From: Picochlorum sp. 'celeri'
Lineage: Eukaryota > Chlorophyta > Trebouxiophyceae
Direction: 5' to 3'
Assembly: GCA_010909725.1 (NCBI GenBank)
Contig: JAACMV010000022.1
Coordinates: 558,001-622,000, forward strand
DNA length: 64,000 bases
The notes beneath the pieces were generated by a model. The model did no database searches, was not told the DNA's origin, and worked only from the letters and a program-made list of their open reading frames with translations. This document shows positions 41,528 to 52,500 of this stretch, piece after piece. A program made the translations under genes and the position numbers. Numbering within the stretch: the stretch's first letter is position 1; each line of letters begins with the position of its first letter.

Positions 41528-44295
41528 TTATTGGACCTGTGCAGGCTGTCCGGAATGGGGGCTCTTTGGAGGGATGGGGAAATCATCCAAAGAGGACCTA
41601 GAAGCAAAGTCTTGCAGAGTTTCCAATCGTTTCCGTTCCTCGGGATTCAGAAGTTGTTCTTTTACTTGCTCAGCCTTTCGTTTCAGAATCCGCGTCGGCA
41701 CCACATCCCAATCTGAGACTCTTCCCATGACAAGCTCTGCAAGAGACTGTACATCTGCCTCACCAACATCCTCCAAGACGTCTTCAACATCCACTTGCAC
41801 ATCTGAATCCATCTCAAATCTCTCATACGGAGTATTCTTCAATAAATATACTAATCGCTCCCCTGACACCGTTTCATCAGTGTTCGTGCACAATTCTTCG
41901 GCAACAGTCTCAATGACGTGCCGTCTTTCATGCACCAACTTCCATGCCTTGTTGTACGCACGTCTCTGGAGCGCCATGATGCATTCATCGTGTTTGGTAT
42001 CTTGCCATGCCGTTGTAGGGTCTTCTTTATCACCCATATACATATTCGTCATGACTGGAGAAGACCTATTAGAAGGATGCAACTTTGAATCGATAACAAG
42101 CCACTTGGCAAGCGATCCAGCTTTTGAGATCTCTTTGCCAGTCAACAGTGTCACTCCGTCTTCCCCATACATCATCTCTTCACAGCATCTAGGAACGTAT
42201 AGAGGCGTCATTAATTCGCAGCATAAATCAAATTGGCTCAGCGGCTCTGATATGTGCACAGCATTTGTAGTGCTTCCTTCCTGCGCAAGAAGATGCCATG
42301 TTCCTCCATCAGATCGTGGCTCTTGTGGCACGAAAAGTATACGAGCCTGAACACCGCCTCTAGGTTTGATAGTCACATATTGAATATCTGGCAACCCTGG
42401 AGTTAAAGCGAAAGCAACGGCTCTCGCAGCTTCAACGAGTGCAAACCGCTTCTTCGCAGGGGAATCTGGAATGCTTGATTGTGGCAGACCTACCCGAATC
42501 TTCGACATGGCATCTTTCATAATGTCCATATCAATGATGGGCGAATCTTTCCTAACGGCTAAAATAGCTGCCTCATTCAACAGGTTTGCTAACTCCGCGC
42601 CACTATATCCAATAGTTAAATCAGCCACCTTTTCCAGCATTGCATTATCATCTGAGCGATCTATTGGCTTTCCTTTTGCATGGACTTCCAGAATCTTCAA
42701 CCTATTCCTAGGAGTGGGCCTTCCCATATGAATAATTCTATCAAATCGACCAGGCCGTAACAACGCATCGTCTAATGCTGATGCAAGATTTGTGGCTCCA
42801 ATTATAAGAACCTGGTCATCTCGAAAGAATCCATCCATCTCAGTCAACAACTGAAGCAACCCTTGCTCTCGTTCTGCTGAACCTGAATCGGCAATAGTAT
42901 CATCCCTTGCTTTCCCTATCGCGTCAATCTCGTCAATAAATATGATAGCTGGAGCATTCTTACGAGCTGCGCTGAAAAGTGACCGTATCCTTGCCGCAGC
43001 CACACCCTGGAACATCTCCACAAACTCCGCTCCATTCGCAGAATAAAAAGGAATCCCTGCTTCTCCAGCCATCGCCTTTGCCAGCAGCGTCTTTCCTGTT
43101 CCAGGAGGACCCTCGAGCAAAACCCCCTTGATCGGGTGTGCCCCCATCTCTCTGAATCTCTCCCCTCCCAACAGGATATCCAACACAACCTTGATATCAT
43201 CCTTCACTGCATCGATACCAGCGACATCCTCATACCGTACTCCAGTATCTCTTTTCGTGGCTTTTTTCTTTCCTCCATCCTTCACATCCTCCTCCACATT
43301 AAACGCTGTCGCACGATGCCTTCCCAACTCCTCCGCCATCTCTTCCTGAGCACTCTTCTTCTTCTTCCCAAACTTTTTCAGAACCCAATCCCCACCTCCA
43401 ACTACTAAGCGAAGCACCAATAGTCCAATGATTGGAAGGAATTGCGTACTATACTGGTTCAAAAACACATACGAATCCCCTGGGTCCACAACCTGCAATT
43501 CTGGCCTCACTTCATTCAACCGAAGCAAATTCTCATACGGCACTCGCAATTGCCCATTCATCATAACTCTCTTCTCCTGATTATCTTTAATCAGCCTCAT
43601 CAGCGTGCCTTCCTCCCACACATCCCCAGGAAGCTCACAATAATACCTATTCTTCTCCATTTTCCACTCTGGAACCTCCTCAGCATACTGAATGGTCAAA
43701 TCCTTCCGATCATAGCATACGGTACTAAAGTCAGATTCCGTATTCTCCACCGGAATCTCCACAATAGCAGATTTACCATCCGATAAGAGCACTAGACGCT
43801 TCACCTTTCGTTTATACAGCAACTCCAACAACCTTGCATACGACAACTGAAAGGATCCCGTAGGGGCAAACAAGTCCCCATAGTACACTTTATCATACAA
43901 TCTCTTTGCTGAAGACTTGATAGCCCCTGCAACCTCGCGAACAGAGTCTTTGTCCTGGGGAGGTGTCGTCTCCTTCGCCGCCACTGCCAATCCAGAATAC
44001 TACACAGGCGACCATACATTGTCATATACATGTATATAAAAGTACATCCATCATACCCAATCCAACGTACCACTTCCACAGTCGAAGCCTCGCATTCCAC
44101 CACTGGAGAATTCTCCTCAAACGGATTCTTCGATGCTTGCATTCTCAGACTCCGTCTAATTAATATTTTATTACAGATCATTCGAGAACAGGGTACCGGC
44201 ATGTTCCGTGTGTATTGTCTAGGAAGAGCAGCATTGTTCCCGATTCTCGTCTGTGTAGACGGGAGAACTCGAGTACCACGCCGAGCAGTATTCAT
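41528..44295 (-). CDS. FtsHi: plastid FtsH-like AAA ATPase without protease site
   Basis: About 898 aa. Two exons, 44295-44071 and 43999-41528, around a 71-nt GT-AG intron (44000-44070, phase 0). Exon 1 encodes a plastid transit peptide (MNTARRGTRVLPSTQTRIGN start). One hydrophobic segment follows at ~275 (FLPIIGLLVLRLVVG). The AAA domain is complete: GVLLEGPPGTGKTLLAKAMA, APAIIFIDEIDAIGKARD, then the SRH with IGATNLASALDDALLRPGRF. In the M41 region the zinc motif HEXXH is replaced by VEAARAVAF, so proteolysis is not expected. Plants have such FtsHi proteins in the inner envelope, where several form the import motor with Ycf2; which paralogue this is cannot be told from sequence alone. Confidence 0.9.
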
Positions 44296-44593
44296 GATTT
44301 CTATCAACCACCACCACCACTATTGTATCTATTTTACAACTGGGTATCTCTGCGATGCTCCCAATGGGATATACCACAGAGCTGGCTCTGGCATCATGAT
44401 GCTGCCTCTCTCATGAGAGATTGATAGTTGCAAGACAACTCTCCATGTGTATAGAGAGAGAGAGAGGCTCAATCATGAGGCATGTCTCAAGAGGCATGCA
44501 GTATCATTCCATGTTACAGTGAGGAGACATGCATTTCATCCACATTCACACACTCACGGAGAAGATCAACCAAACAAATGGCAAGAGGAATCC

Positions 44594-45514
44594 TTATGCA
44601 AGGCAGGATGGGGCACCGAGGCAGGAAAACAGACCAAAGAATTTTGACAATGCGCGCTTTGATCTGCCCATCTTCTTTGCGAAACGCCTCAATCGTGGCT
44701 TTTCCTCGGAGGCAGTGTCAAAGACACTTGCCTTTGTTTGCCCCTCGGAGGCAGCGACACATGGGCCATTGTCTTTGTTTCCATGTTGATGGAAAGAGTC
44801 AGGATCTGCCTTTTCACTGACGATATCGCATGGAACATTATTCTCCTGTCCATTGACAGACTCGTCGACAGATTCGTCGGCAGCAGCTGATGCGGGTCTG
44901 TATGCTCCAATCTTCTCGAGAGAAATAGCACTGATGTCACCCTCTGGCATCTCTGCTGGGCATTGCTCAATGCATGTTTCGCTTGCAAGCTCGTCAGGAA
45001 AAACGTCCAATCGAAGCATATCATCGTTCCATTCTTCTTGACTCAGTTCCTCGAGTCCTGCCAAAACTTCTTCCTGATACACCTTGTCATCCGACAGCTT
45101 GACCAGGAACTGGGCAACATCCTCTCCAAATTCCTCTTCAATATTGAGTGGTTCGAATGTCACAAACACATCCACTTTGTACATATCCTTGTTCACGATA
45201 CAAGAGTGCTTGCATGTCTGGAGCAGGTACGCCAAATCGTCTTCAGTCTCCATCTTTTTCAGATGCATAGGGTTCCCATTGAACCTCTTGCCGGGGAGTC
45301 TGGAAGATACTGATGTAATCTTACCCTTGTAGCCAGCAACAGGGGCAATCGTGTCCATCAAACGGAGATTGAGGTCAGAATAGGTGATATCTGTAGACAT
45401 TTCAGTCTCCACGCAGAATTTCTGGTTATAGCGCCAGCATCCTTTCTCTTTGTAAAAGTCGCAATTGCAGTGCAGTGCAAGTCGTACAGTCCCTGGAACT
45501 CGCTGCTCCATCAT
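44594..45514 (-). CDS. Orphan protein with PB1-like N-terminal region
   Basis: About 306 aa, no confident family. The first ~135 residues have a strand/helix pattern like a PB1 ubiquitin-like fold: a starting strand (GTVRLALHCNC), a second strand (NQKFCVETEM), a helix (YSDLNLRLMDTIAP), SRLPGKRF, and the acidic loop-helix METEDDLAYLLQTC before a last strand (KVDVFVTFE). This resemblance is by eye. It is Cys-rich at the start (CNCDFYKEKGCW). The rest is acidic and disordered, ending in a basic stretch (RLRRFAKKMGRSKRALSKFF). The frame opens at GTG 45559; ATG 45514 (MMEQRVPG) is used, though a 3' splice-like site upstream hints at another exon. Confidence 0.5.
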   Translation of the reverse strand: MMEQRVPGTVRLALHCNCDFYKEKGCWRYNQKFCVETEMSTDITYSDLNLRLMDTIAPVAGYKGKITSVSSRLPGKRFNGNPMHLKKMETEDDLAYLLQTCKHSCIVNKDMYKVDVFVTFEPLNIEEEFGEDVAQFLVKLSDDKVYQEEVLAGLEELSQEEWNDDMLRLDVFPDELASETCIEQCPAEMPEGDISAISLEKIGAYRPASAAADESVDESVNGQENNVPCDIVSEKADPDSFHQHGNKDNGPCVAASEGQTKASVFDTASEEKPRLRRFAKKMGRSKRALSKFFGLFSCLGAPSCLA

Positions 45515-46167
45515 TGTGAGAGTAGACTGAGTGAATTCACGAGTAAATCTGCATGGCACATACAGCGATATATGTTATTTACAGTGTATTACACAAGGTT
45601 TCGATGCATCTTGTCACAATGACTCGGCCTTCCACGGTGGGTTTCAACGGTCTCGTCGCCACCAGACTCGTGACACCAAAACACACGCATTCGTCACAAT
45701 GAACATGTATACCGGGTATACATTTCAATTTAGGGATTATATATACCAAATCAAGGCAACCGTTGGTCCGAATATAGAGTAGATCGACGTGACGTTTTCA
45801 AACGGTTGGAATGGATCTGGACTTGAACTTTACATACCTTTGTTACTTCGCGCAGCAATGTGCACTACGGGTTGTAAATAGTATTTACTGGTATTATATA
45901 ACTAATTTGTATTAGATAGAGTCGTCTGGGAGCGTGTAATTCACTCATATGCGCATGCATCTATCGCTCAGCGCGCGACCGTTGAATTTGAAAACGGTAA
46001 CAACATGCACACACGGATGAAACACGCATTCCACAATATATTGAGATTCAATCTCATCAAGAATTCAACTTTTTATTTGTAAATATAGATATTTGAGAGG
46101 AATTTGAGTCCTTGTTGACTTTTGACACATTCGCTCAACTGTTCACATTACGCATTACGTCAACAAC
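45515..46167. other. Divergent intergenic region, no gene seen
   Basis: 653 bp between two orphan genes on opposite strands. It is AT-rich in places (45895-45920, 46040-46095) and has short dyads such as TATTTACTGGTA, GTATACCGGGTATAC (45707-45721, near-perfect) and ATGCGCAT (45950-45957). Holds two promoters by position. No exon or RNA gene is supported. Confidence 0.4.
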
Positions 46168-46760
46168 ATGTCTTGTCGATGCAGAGGTATTCGCATATGC
46201 ATAGTATTACCCGATCCTTTTTTTTAATTTTTTCATCTCATGACCCATGACGGCTCGTGTGTGCAGGAAGGAAGGTCGTGACATATTTGAACAGACCTCA
46301 GGTTGCTGTCCAGCACCGTCCGAGTAGGAAGATGGGTGCTCCGCCAATGTATTTGCAGTCGTACGATCTCCATCCCGTGTCACTAGACCTTGCGTCCGAA
46401 TCGTCATTGGATGGTGCGTACGAATCGTTCTCGGAACCAAGCGAATGGTGTTTGCCCCTGGAGCCTTGTCAACCGCTGTGGTCTGGAGAGATGGATGTTC
46501 GGGCATGTGTGGGCACTGTCCCTGTCTATGCGAATGAAAATGATTCCAAATCCATTTCTTCAGCTCATGTGATTGTTCTGCGTCGAAAAGACGATGATGA
46601 AGGTAACGATATCAGCGAGGAGCAGGTGTTTGTTGTCCATGGTGGACACAAATATTCAGATGAGGAATCCGACTTTTTTGATTTGGCGACGCATGGTTGG
46701 ATGCATATTCGGAATGCCATGGCCATTTCTTTCTCCTCGACGTTTTGTCATGCATATTAA
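46168..46760 (+). CDS. Orphan acidic protein, two exons
   Basis: About 170 aa, not recognised. A 19-nt first exon (46168-46186, MSCRCR plus one base) is joined over an 80-nt GT-AG intron (46187-46266) to 46267-46760; the junction gives MSCRCRGRKVVTYLN in frame. Without the intron the first ATG would be 46332. The protein has an acidic, Ser-rich first third (LASESSLDGAYESFSEPSEW), a central strand-rich section (AHVIVLRRKDDDEG, EEQVFVVHGGHKYSDEESDF), and the ending HIRNAMAISFSSTF. It has no transmembrane segment. It converges on the SRPBCC gene with 44 bp between stops. Confidence 0.5.
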
Positions 46761-46804
46761 TACCATATATAACATATAGAGTTCATTCATTGTAATTCAA
46801 TACA

Positions 46805-47884
46805 TCAGGCAACAACAAGCCATTCAGAGTCAAAGACATCATCATCATCATTCATGCCATAGTCCAGAGGAGAATCGACGTCATCGATGCCGAGATATCT
46901 ATCTACGAGGCTTCGTACTCGCCTCATGAAACGCTGCACACCAGGTGCTGGATGCTCTTCTGGTGTTGCCTCAGGATCCAAGGAGGTAAGAGAGTAGGCC
47001 CGATTCAAGGATGTTTGAGAACCTAGAGGATGACTACACGGTTCTATATGCGCACTATAATCCATTTCTGCCCCTTCATCAGTGTCTATGGACAAAAATC
47101 TGCTTTTTAATTTGCTAGAAATTGCTTCTGGGGTGTTCTGAGATGGTGCGGTCACTTTAATCTTCTCCTGCAACAGGGATTTAACTGATTCTATGGATTC
47201 GTTTTCACACGTCGAATCCTCACAGTGTATCTCTTTCATTACTGAACTCATGTATGGAGGAAGCGTAGCTCTCCCAGTTCGTATTCGCCACGCTTCAGAC
47301 ACAAGGTCCTCAAAGGTCCGCCTGATCTGACTCACTGCAGCCCGTTCCATGGGAGGCTGCAACACCTTTGGAATTGACTCTCGAAACACAAATCGTTGAT
47401 ACAACGTCACCAGACACTTTTCTGCTAGAACAGTTTGTGCGTCACCCGCAGGAAAGAATTTCCTCAACTCTGGTTGGGAGAAGTTGTACACATGCCAAAT
47501 ACCATATAAATCAGTCAGTATGCTGCTTGAATCTGGCACAGCGGTAAAGTGCATACACTGAGATGACATGCTCTGTTCTACGAGAAGCTTTGATACAACC
47601 GTCCCATGAACGAGGCCAAGAACATTCCAATCACTTGCATTGTGAACTTGGAGCATCATGGTGCCTTTTCCATCATTGTGCAGAATGGTCCGCTTCACGC
47701 AGCCAGAAACAGCCCTAAATATCTCATGATTGTCTGGATGGGTGATCAATTGGTAGAATTCCCAGTCGCAAATTGGGAATACGGCAGCAGCATTGACTTG
47801 GAGCGTCACACCTTGTCGGTCCACATCAAAAATAACATTCTCTCGTACCCAATTTCTCGCGTCCTTGTCATTTTGGTTACACAT
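46805..47884 (-). CDS. SRPBCC/START-like (polyketide cyclase-type) domain protein
   Basis: 359 aa. Residues ~20-175 fit the SRPBCC lipid-binding fold in the plant-type version: VTLQVNAAAVFPICDWEFYQ, then THPDNHEIFRAVSGCVKRTI, DGKGTMMLQVHNASDW, and YGIWHVYNFSQPEL. Such domains carry hydrophobic ligands, but the ligand is unknown here. The C-terminal ~180 residues are mostly disordered and acidic, with DSPLDYGMNDDDDVFDSEW at the end, and contain an RRVR/RR basic patch at ~325. ATG 47884 starts the frame. Single exon. The fold call is by pattern, not by close homology. Confidence 0.55.
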   Translation of the reverse strand: MCNQNDKDARNWVRENVIFDVDRQGVTLQVNAAAVFPICDWEFYQLITHPDNHEIFRAVSGCVKRTILHNDGKGTMMLQVHNASDWNVLGLVHGTVVSKLLVEQSMSSQCMHFTAVPDSSSILTDLYGIWHVYNFSQPELRKFFPAGDAQTVLAEKCLVTLYQRFVFRESIPKVLQPPMERAAVSQIRRTFEDLVSEAWRIRTGRATLPPYMSSVMKEIHCEDSTCENESIESVKSLLQEKIKVTAPSQNTPEAISSKLKSRFLSIDTDEGAEMDYSAHIEPCSHPLGSQTSLNRAYSLTSLDPEATPEEHPAPGVQRFMRRVRSLVDRYLGIDDVDSPLDYGMNDDDDVFDSEWLVVA

Positions 47885-48241
47885 TCCACTTTTAATACAC
47901 TAGTAGGAAACATTCGATGTACAATGATGCATTTTGGTGTTGTGGGTACGGTAGTTGCCACACGCAGATTCTTTAATATGAGTATATAAAAAACACCGCG
48001 ATGCTCGAGTCTTGCCCATGAATTCATTGGTGTGGGTTACAGAACCCATGAATGTGTGTAGAAACCCCTAAATCCATTTCCAACTTTGTCACTGTACTTT
48101 ATTGACAAGGGTACAGACTAATCTTACGATAGTCTATCCTTATTGGCTACGCTTCTGTGAAAATTTCATTCATCATCAAACTCTGCCAGGACTTTTTTCA
48201 CGACGAGGTTAACCTCCAACGTTGGAGGCTAATTAACCAAC
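47885..48241. promoter_or_regulatory. Divergent promoter region ending in a perfect 16-bp palindrome
   Basis: 357 bp between two divergent starts. CCTCCAACGTTGGAGG at 48213-48228 is a perfect palindrome 13 bp before the ATG at 48242, and is itself framed by GTTAA (upstream) and TTAAC (downstream). It could be an operator-like dyad or a hairpin in the mRNA leader; this is inference. No other signal is recognised. Confidence 0.5.
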
Positions 48242-49117
48242 ATGAAAATTGAAGAAGATTCCGTTTGTAAGATGGATGAATTGAAGGATCTTTTAATGAA
48301 ACGTTCGAAAGTCTTGTTTGAACTGCATGTCCCCGAAGGCAAGCGAGAGATGGGGTCTTCCTCAGGATCACCAAAAGACAAACGTTCATGCACGCATCTG
48401 CGTTTGAATCGTGACAATTTCAAGGGTGTGATTGCTCACATTAGAAACATTGTTCGACAACTATACTTTCCTTATTGCGAAGATACAGACGAAATTATGA
48501 TACTCTATGATACCTTTCTTATCGTTAACGATGATGATGTACAATGTCTTGTACAAGATATGACATATCCTCACAACATAATGCGCCTCAAGTGCAAATG
48601 TACCAAGCAGGATGACTCGGATAGGTACGCTAGATATAATGTCGTCTCAACCATAAGAATCAGAACATCAACCTGTCATCAAGCAGCATTTCTTTGTAGA
48701 AAAAGAAGTCGGAAAAAAACAAGGATGACCAGCTCCCGGAATCTTTAATCTCCCTTTGTATTCAGGATACTTTCCCCTATTGTAAGGGATATTTCAGGGA
48801 AAGTGTGGACAAACTGGAAGATTTCGAGCGTATTCCAGCGAAACACTTTGCAGTTATGATGCAAAATATCATGGAAGTGCTACATTTGGATGAGGAAGCA
48901 ATTAACAATTTTTGCCAAAAAATCAATGAGTATGTTCTTTCATTTCTTGCACCGCTCGATCAATGTTAAATATTGCCATATATCTTGAAGTGTATATTTA
49001 TCTATGTCTATATGTGTATGCAGAAAAATAAGAGATCACAATGCATTAGTGCATCCTTCACCAATCAAGTTTCGTAATCCTGATACTACCACAAACATTC
49101 GATTTGTGCCGTACTAA
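48242..49117 (+). CDS. Orphan multi-exon gene with PB1-like N-terminus
   Basis: Exon 1 starts at ATG 48242 and is open to 48748, but its last ~40 codons look like intron. Coding sequence resumes in another frame at 48700 (after TTCTTTGTAG) or 48766 (after GTATTCAG) and runs to 48929 (for example LPESLISLCIQDTFPYCKGY, HFAVMMQNIMEVLHLDEEAI). A 94-nt GT-AG intron (48930-49023) leads to exon 3, 49024-49117 (KIRDHNALVHPSPIKFRNPD). The first junction needs a phase-0 donor; only weak ones (GTCGTC near 48640) exist, so a frameshift or non-standard site is possible. Exon 1 resembles a PB1 domain: KVLFELHV, THLRLNRDNF, a helix, MILYDTF, NDDDVQCLVQDM, MRLKCKC. Function unknown. Confidence 0.5.
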
Positions 49118-49169
49118 ATTGGAGGCAGAAATCCTTAATTAACGCATCGCAAATACATTTTGATGTCTT

Positions 49170-49566
49170 ATGATCATTTCATCGGTATCTATGGCTCAAT
49201 TTATGATAGGATCTCTTTCTGATGCCAATACAAACCGGTATATTGCCAAACTTGGTTGCTGCTGCAGTTCTTGTTGTCTAAACAGATTCCAGCTTTTTTT
49301 ATGATCCTCGTGATACTATACCTTGCTACCACAAGTGCCAATATAATCATGATGTGAGTACCTATGCAATGTATCAGCCGGCATTGCCCAATGTCCAAGG
49401 GATTTACATTTAAAGTTGTATTCAACGCTCTTTCGTCCCAAAGTCACAGGGTTTCCACACAATCCATTCTGTTGTAGAGAGCACATATGGTCCAGGGAAG
49501 AGAGGTGGAATTGCCTTGATTTACAAATTTCTTACATCTAAAACACCACAATTGTACAGAGGTTAA
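49170..49566 (+). CDS. Hidden short-exon coding region (81 aa or 3' end of preceding gene)
   Basis: Three short exons join into one frame: 49170-49237, 49293-49353 and 49450-49566, with GT-AG introns of 55 and 96 nt. The second donor is the consensus GTGAGT. The product includes GSLSDANTNRFFYDPRDTIP, CYHKCQYNHD and, in the last exon, VVESTYGPGKRGGIALIYKF before TAA 49564-49566. The last exon is open for 38 codons and clearly protein-like. Its stop codon overlaps the RRP12 stop on the other strand by a few bases. It may instead be the 3' part of the gene at 48242, via a weak donor near 49070 and an acceptor at 49209. The family is not recognised. Confidence 0.4.
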
Positions 49567-52500
49567 TGTCTTCTGCGCTTGGCCTTGCGGCCTTTCAAGG
49601 CACCATCCTTGGCAGCATTAACAACTTTGTCCAAGCCTTGTTTAGCAGACTTGGTCTTCTGCTCTCTCCTATTCAGCATCTTTCTATCCAAAGGCCAGTA
49701 CGCATATGGCTGTACGGACCCTTTTCCTTTGACATCGCCTCCTGTACCTTTCCTTTTGGCTTTGAATCGGTCACCAGAGTGATGAGATCCTTTCTCATTC
49801 TTTCGTCCCATGGATGATTTGCCTCCTGCAGAGCGGACGGTTCCAGCATATGAGCTTGCTTTTGCTATTGATTGAGCTCCTTTCAGGGCCAGGTGGGCCC
49901 CGTGGATACCCTTAATATCTTCGATATCAGAGTCATCAGAGTCAAAGCCGTCGAGAAATTCATCTCTGTCTCTCTTCTTCTCCTTCTTTTCTTCACTAAT
50001 GATGAGCTTTCCATGCTTGTCTTGGGCAAATACCACATCGTCTTCCTCCCTTCTTTCTTTTTCAACATACCCAGACCGTCTCACATTCATTCCTACCATT
50101 CTTCGAGATGTGGACGCATCTAAAAGATTCAGGACATCTTGTGACTCTGAAATTGAGACATTTCTTGCCTTTGCTGGTTCACTCTTGAAGCTCACTTTCG
50201 AAGACTTCTTTTTCTCGACCCCCAGAAGGCTCTTTGCTCTATTTGTCTTCTTTCCAAAAGAATCGTCTGAGAATACATCACTCTGCCACGCACTAGGACC
50301 ATTTGAAGCATTGCCCTTGGAGCGACCTCCTCTACTGTGCAATGTGTCAGCAAAAGATTGCCCATCCCAGTCCATTTCGGATTGTGCACTCTTCAATCTA
50401 TCCTTTCTGCTCATTTGTTTTCGAATGTGGGTGAGCAATGATTTGTGAGATTCTGGTATACACGCTGCTAGTGGCTCAAATCCAACCTTCTTTGCCAGTC
50501 GCTCGAGGATTACTCTCACTTTCAATCTAAATTTATTCTTTGAATCTTCTGCCCAAAGAAGAGTTCCTTCTAAAATCTGAGGAGTATAATTCAGCAATGT
50601 CTGAGAATCTATCCTCATTACTGCAACTTTTAGAAAGCCAAGAACAGATTTGATAACTTCCCGAGCTTTTGATCTGAGAAGCATGATAACTGCTGGTAAC
50701 AATTCATCCATCATTGGCATCATGATTGGTGTGAATTCAAAAAGAATTCGAGCGAGCGCCATCACAGAAGCAGAGACCATTTGAGATGTGCTTCCAACTA
50801 GACCTCCTAAAACCAAATGAACCAAGGATACAACTCCACCCTGTGGATCTTTCTCATTCATTGCATTAGCAACCTCAATGATGAGTTCAAACGCAGCTGC
50901 TCTTGTCTTTTTGTTGGATTCTTTGATGCTGAGAACAATTTCTGATACCATTGGCATGATAATTACGCGTACTGTGTCCGTTGTAGGCATTTCAGTGCCT
51001 TCCGCATTAATAAACGGAATCTTGGACAAGTCTACATCGCTCCCTTTGTCACCTAACAAGTGAAGAATGATCGATTTCAAGCAGCGTATACGGAACGCAC
51101 GAGAAGCAGATATTGCTGTAGCCCCTCCCTCAAGAACATTTTGAATTATAGTTTCAAATTCAGTGCCACAAAAGTCTGGTCTGTCAGCTACAATGTAGTG
51201 CAAGATCTTGTATGCCTTCTTCTGAACAGCTGGATCTTTTTCTTGCATGCCATTCAAAACTAATTGATAGACTAGTTTAAGGCCACTGACGTCAATGCCA
51301 CCTAGTAAAGCATAAATTGCTTCGAGGTATGTGCAGTAGCGCTCGATGTCCGTATCACCTCCATCAAGGACAGCATCTTTGCCCAACTCTCCAGTTTTGA
51401 TTTGGTTTGCAATCTTCATCAATCTCGTCATGGCAGACTTGAACACAGCATTCACTATATTTTCATCACAAAGACAAGCAAAAGATGAAATCGCGCATTG
51501 AAGATGATTTCTTTTCGAAGAATGTGTATTGACAAAGGCATTCAGCAAAAGAGGCATCCATATTTTTGATTGCATTTTGAGCGCCTTGAGTCTTTTCTCG
51601 CCATAATCAGATGTGGATCTATTTATGTAGGTAGAATCGTCATCAAAATCATCATCCATATCATCTTTATCTCCAAAATCACTGCGTGTGCAAGGATCAG
51701 GAAAGCCACTCCACAAATCATAATGCGATAGAATTCTCCTGGTCTGCCCACAAATACTTTGAATGGCCTGGCTTATGTACAATCTCAAGTCATTGCGCTT
51801 CTCAAAATAGGGGCCAACAGTCTTCGTCAATTCCCTACATGATACAAAATCATTACTCAGCTTGACATAAACATACCAGAGATGCAGTCAGATGAACAGC
51901 CTCAGTGGTAGTGACAACTTTGACATAATCCTCATAACAGATCTCTCTGTTTGGATCTCAACAACGAATAAGCAAAGTGTTTCGTCATTGGCCATATTTC
52001 AATATTCATTCATATCCATAATACGTACGGCAAAATCTCATCGACATCCTCGGCCCAACTTGAAAATGATGGCAGCGTGCTCCAGAGCTGTAATTCCAAA
52101 GCGTATAATGTGCTAACCTGTCTTGAATGAGGAGAATCCTTTGCAGCATTCAATCGCCGGGATTCGATTCTTGAAATCAAAGGCTGAATTTCTGACAACC
52201 AAAATGCGATTCGGCCTCCCTTCATATGCATTTTCAGCAAAGGTATCATCCATGTCCTGCCCTCAGTCTGCCCATCCAAAGCATCTTCAAGGTCTAGAGG
52301 TAAATGGTCAAGAACAATTTCGGGCCCTAGACTCCTGATACAGATTCCCAATGTATTTTGAGCTATTTCAGCTATCCGAGCACTTTCTCCAGATTCTCCT
52401 GCTGCGACATCTTCGACTCCAGCACACAGCTCACCAATCTTTTCTAGCAAACCTGATGCAAGCACAGATCCTGTTCTGCCCAATTTTGGTATCAACTGCT

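Noticed and set aside
43801..44307. Separate 168-aa minus-strand gene at the FtsHi start
   Set aside because: Its first part is the FtsHi transit-peptide exon; the rest reads through the 71-nt intron into the wrong frame.
51835..52028. Possible middle exon in RRP12 (reading YEDYVKVVTTTEAVHLTASL)
   Set aside because: Its ends do not keep frame with the normal acceptor, and skipping it gives exactly the residue spacing of other RRP12 proteins.
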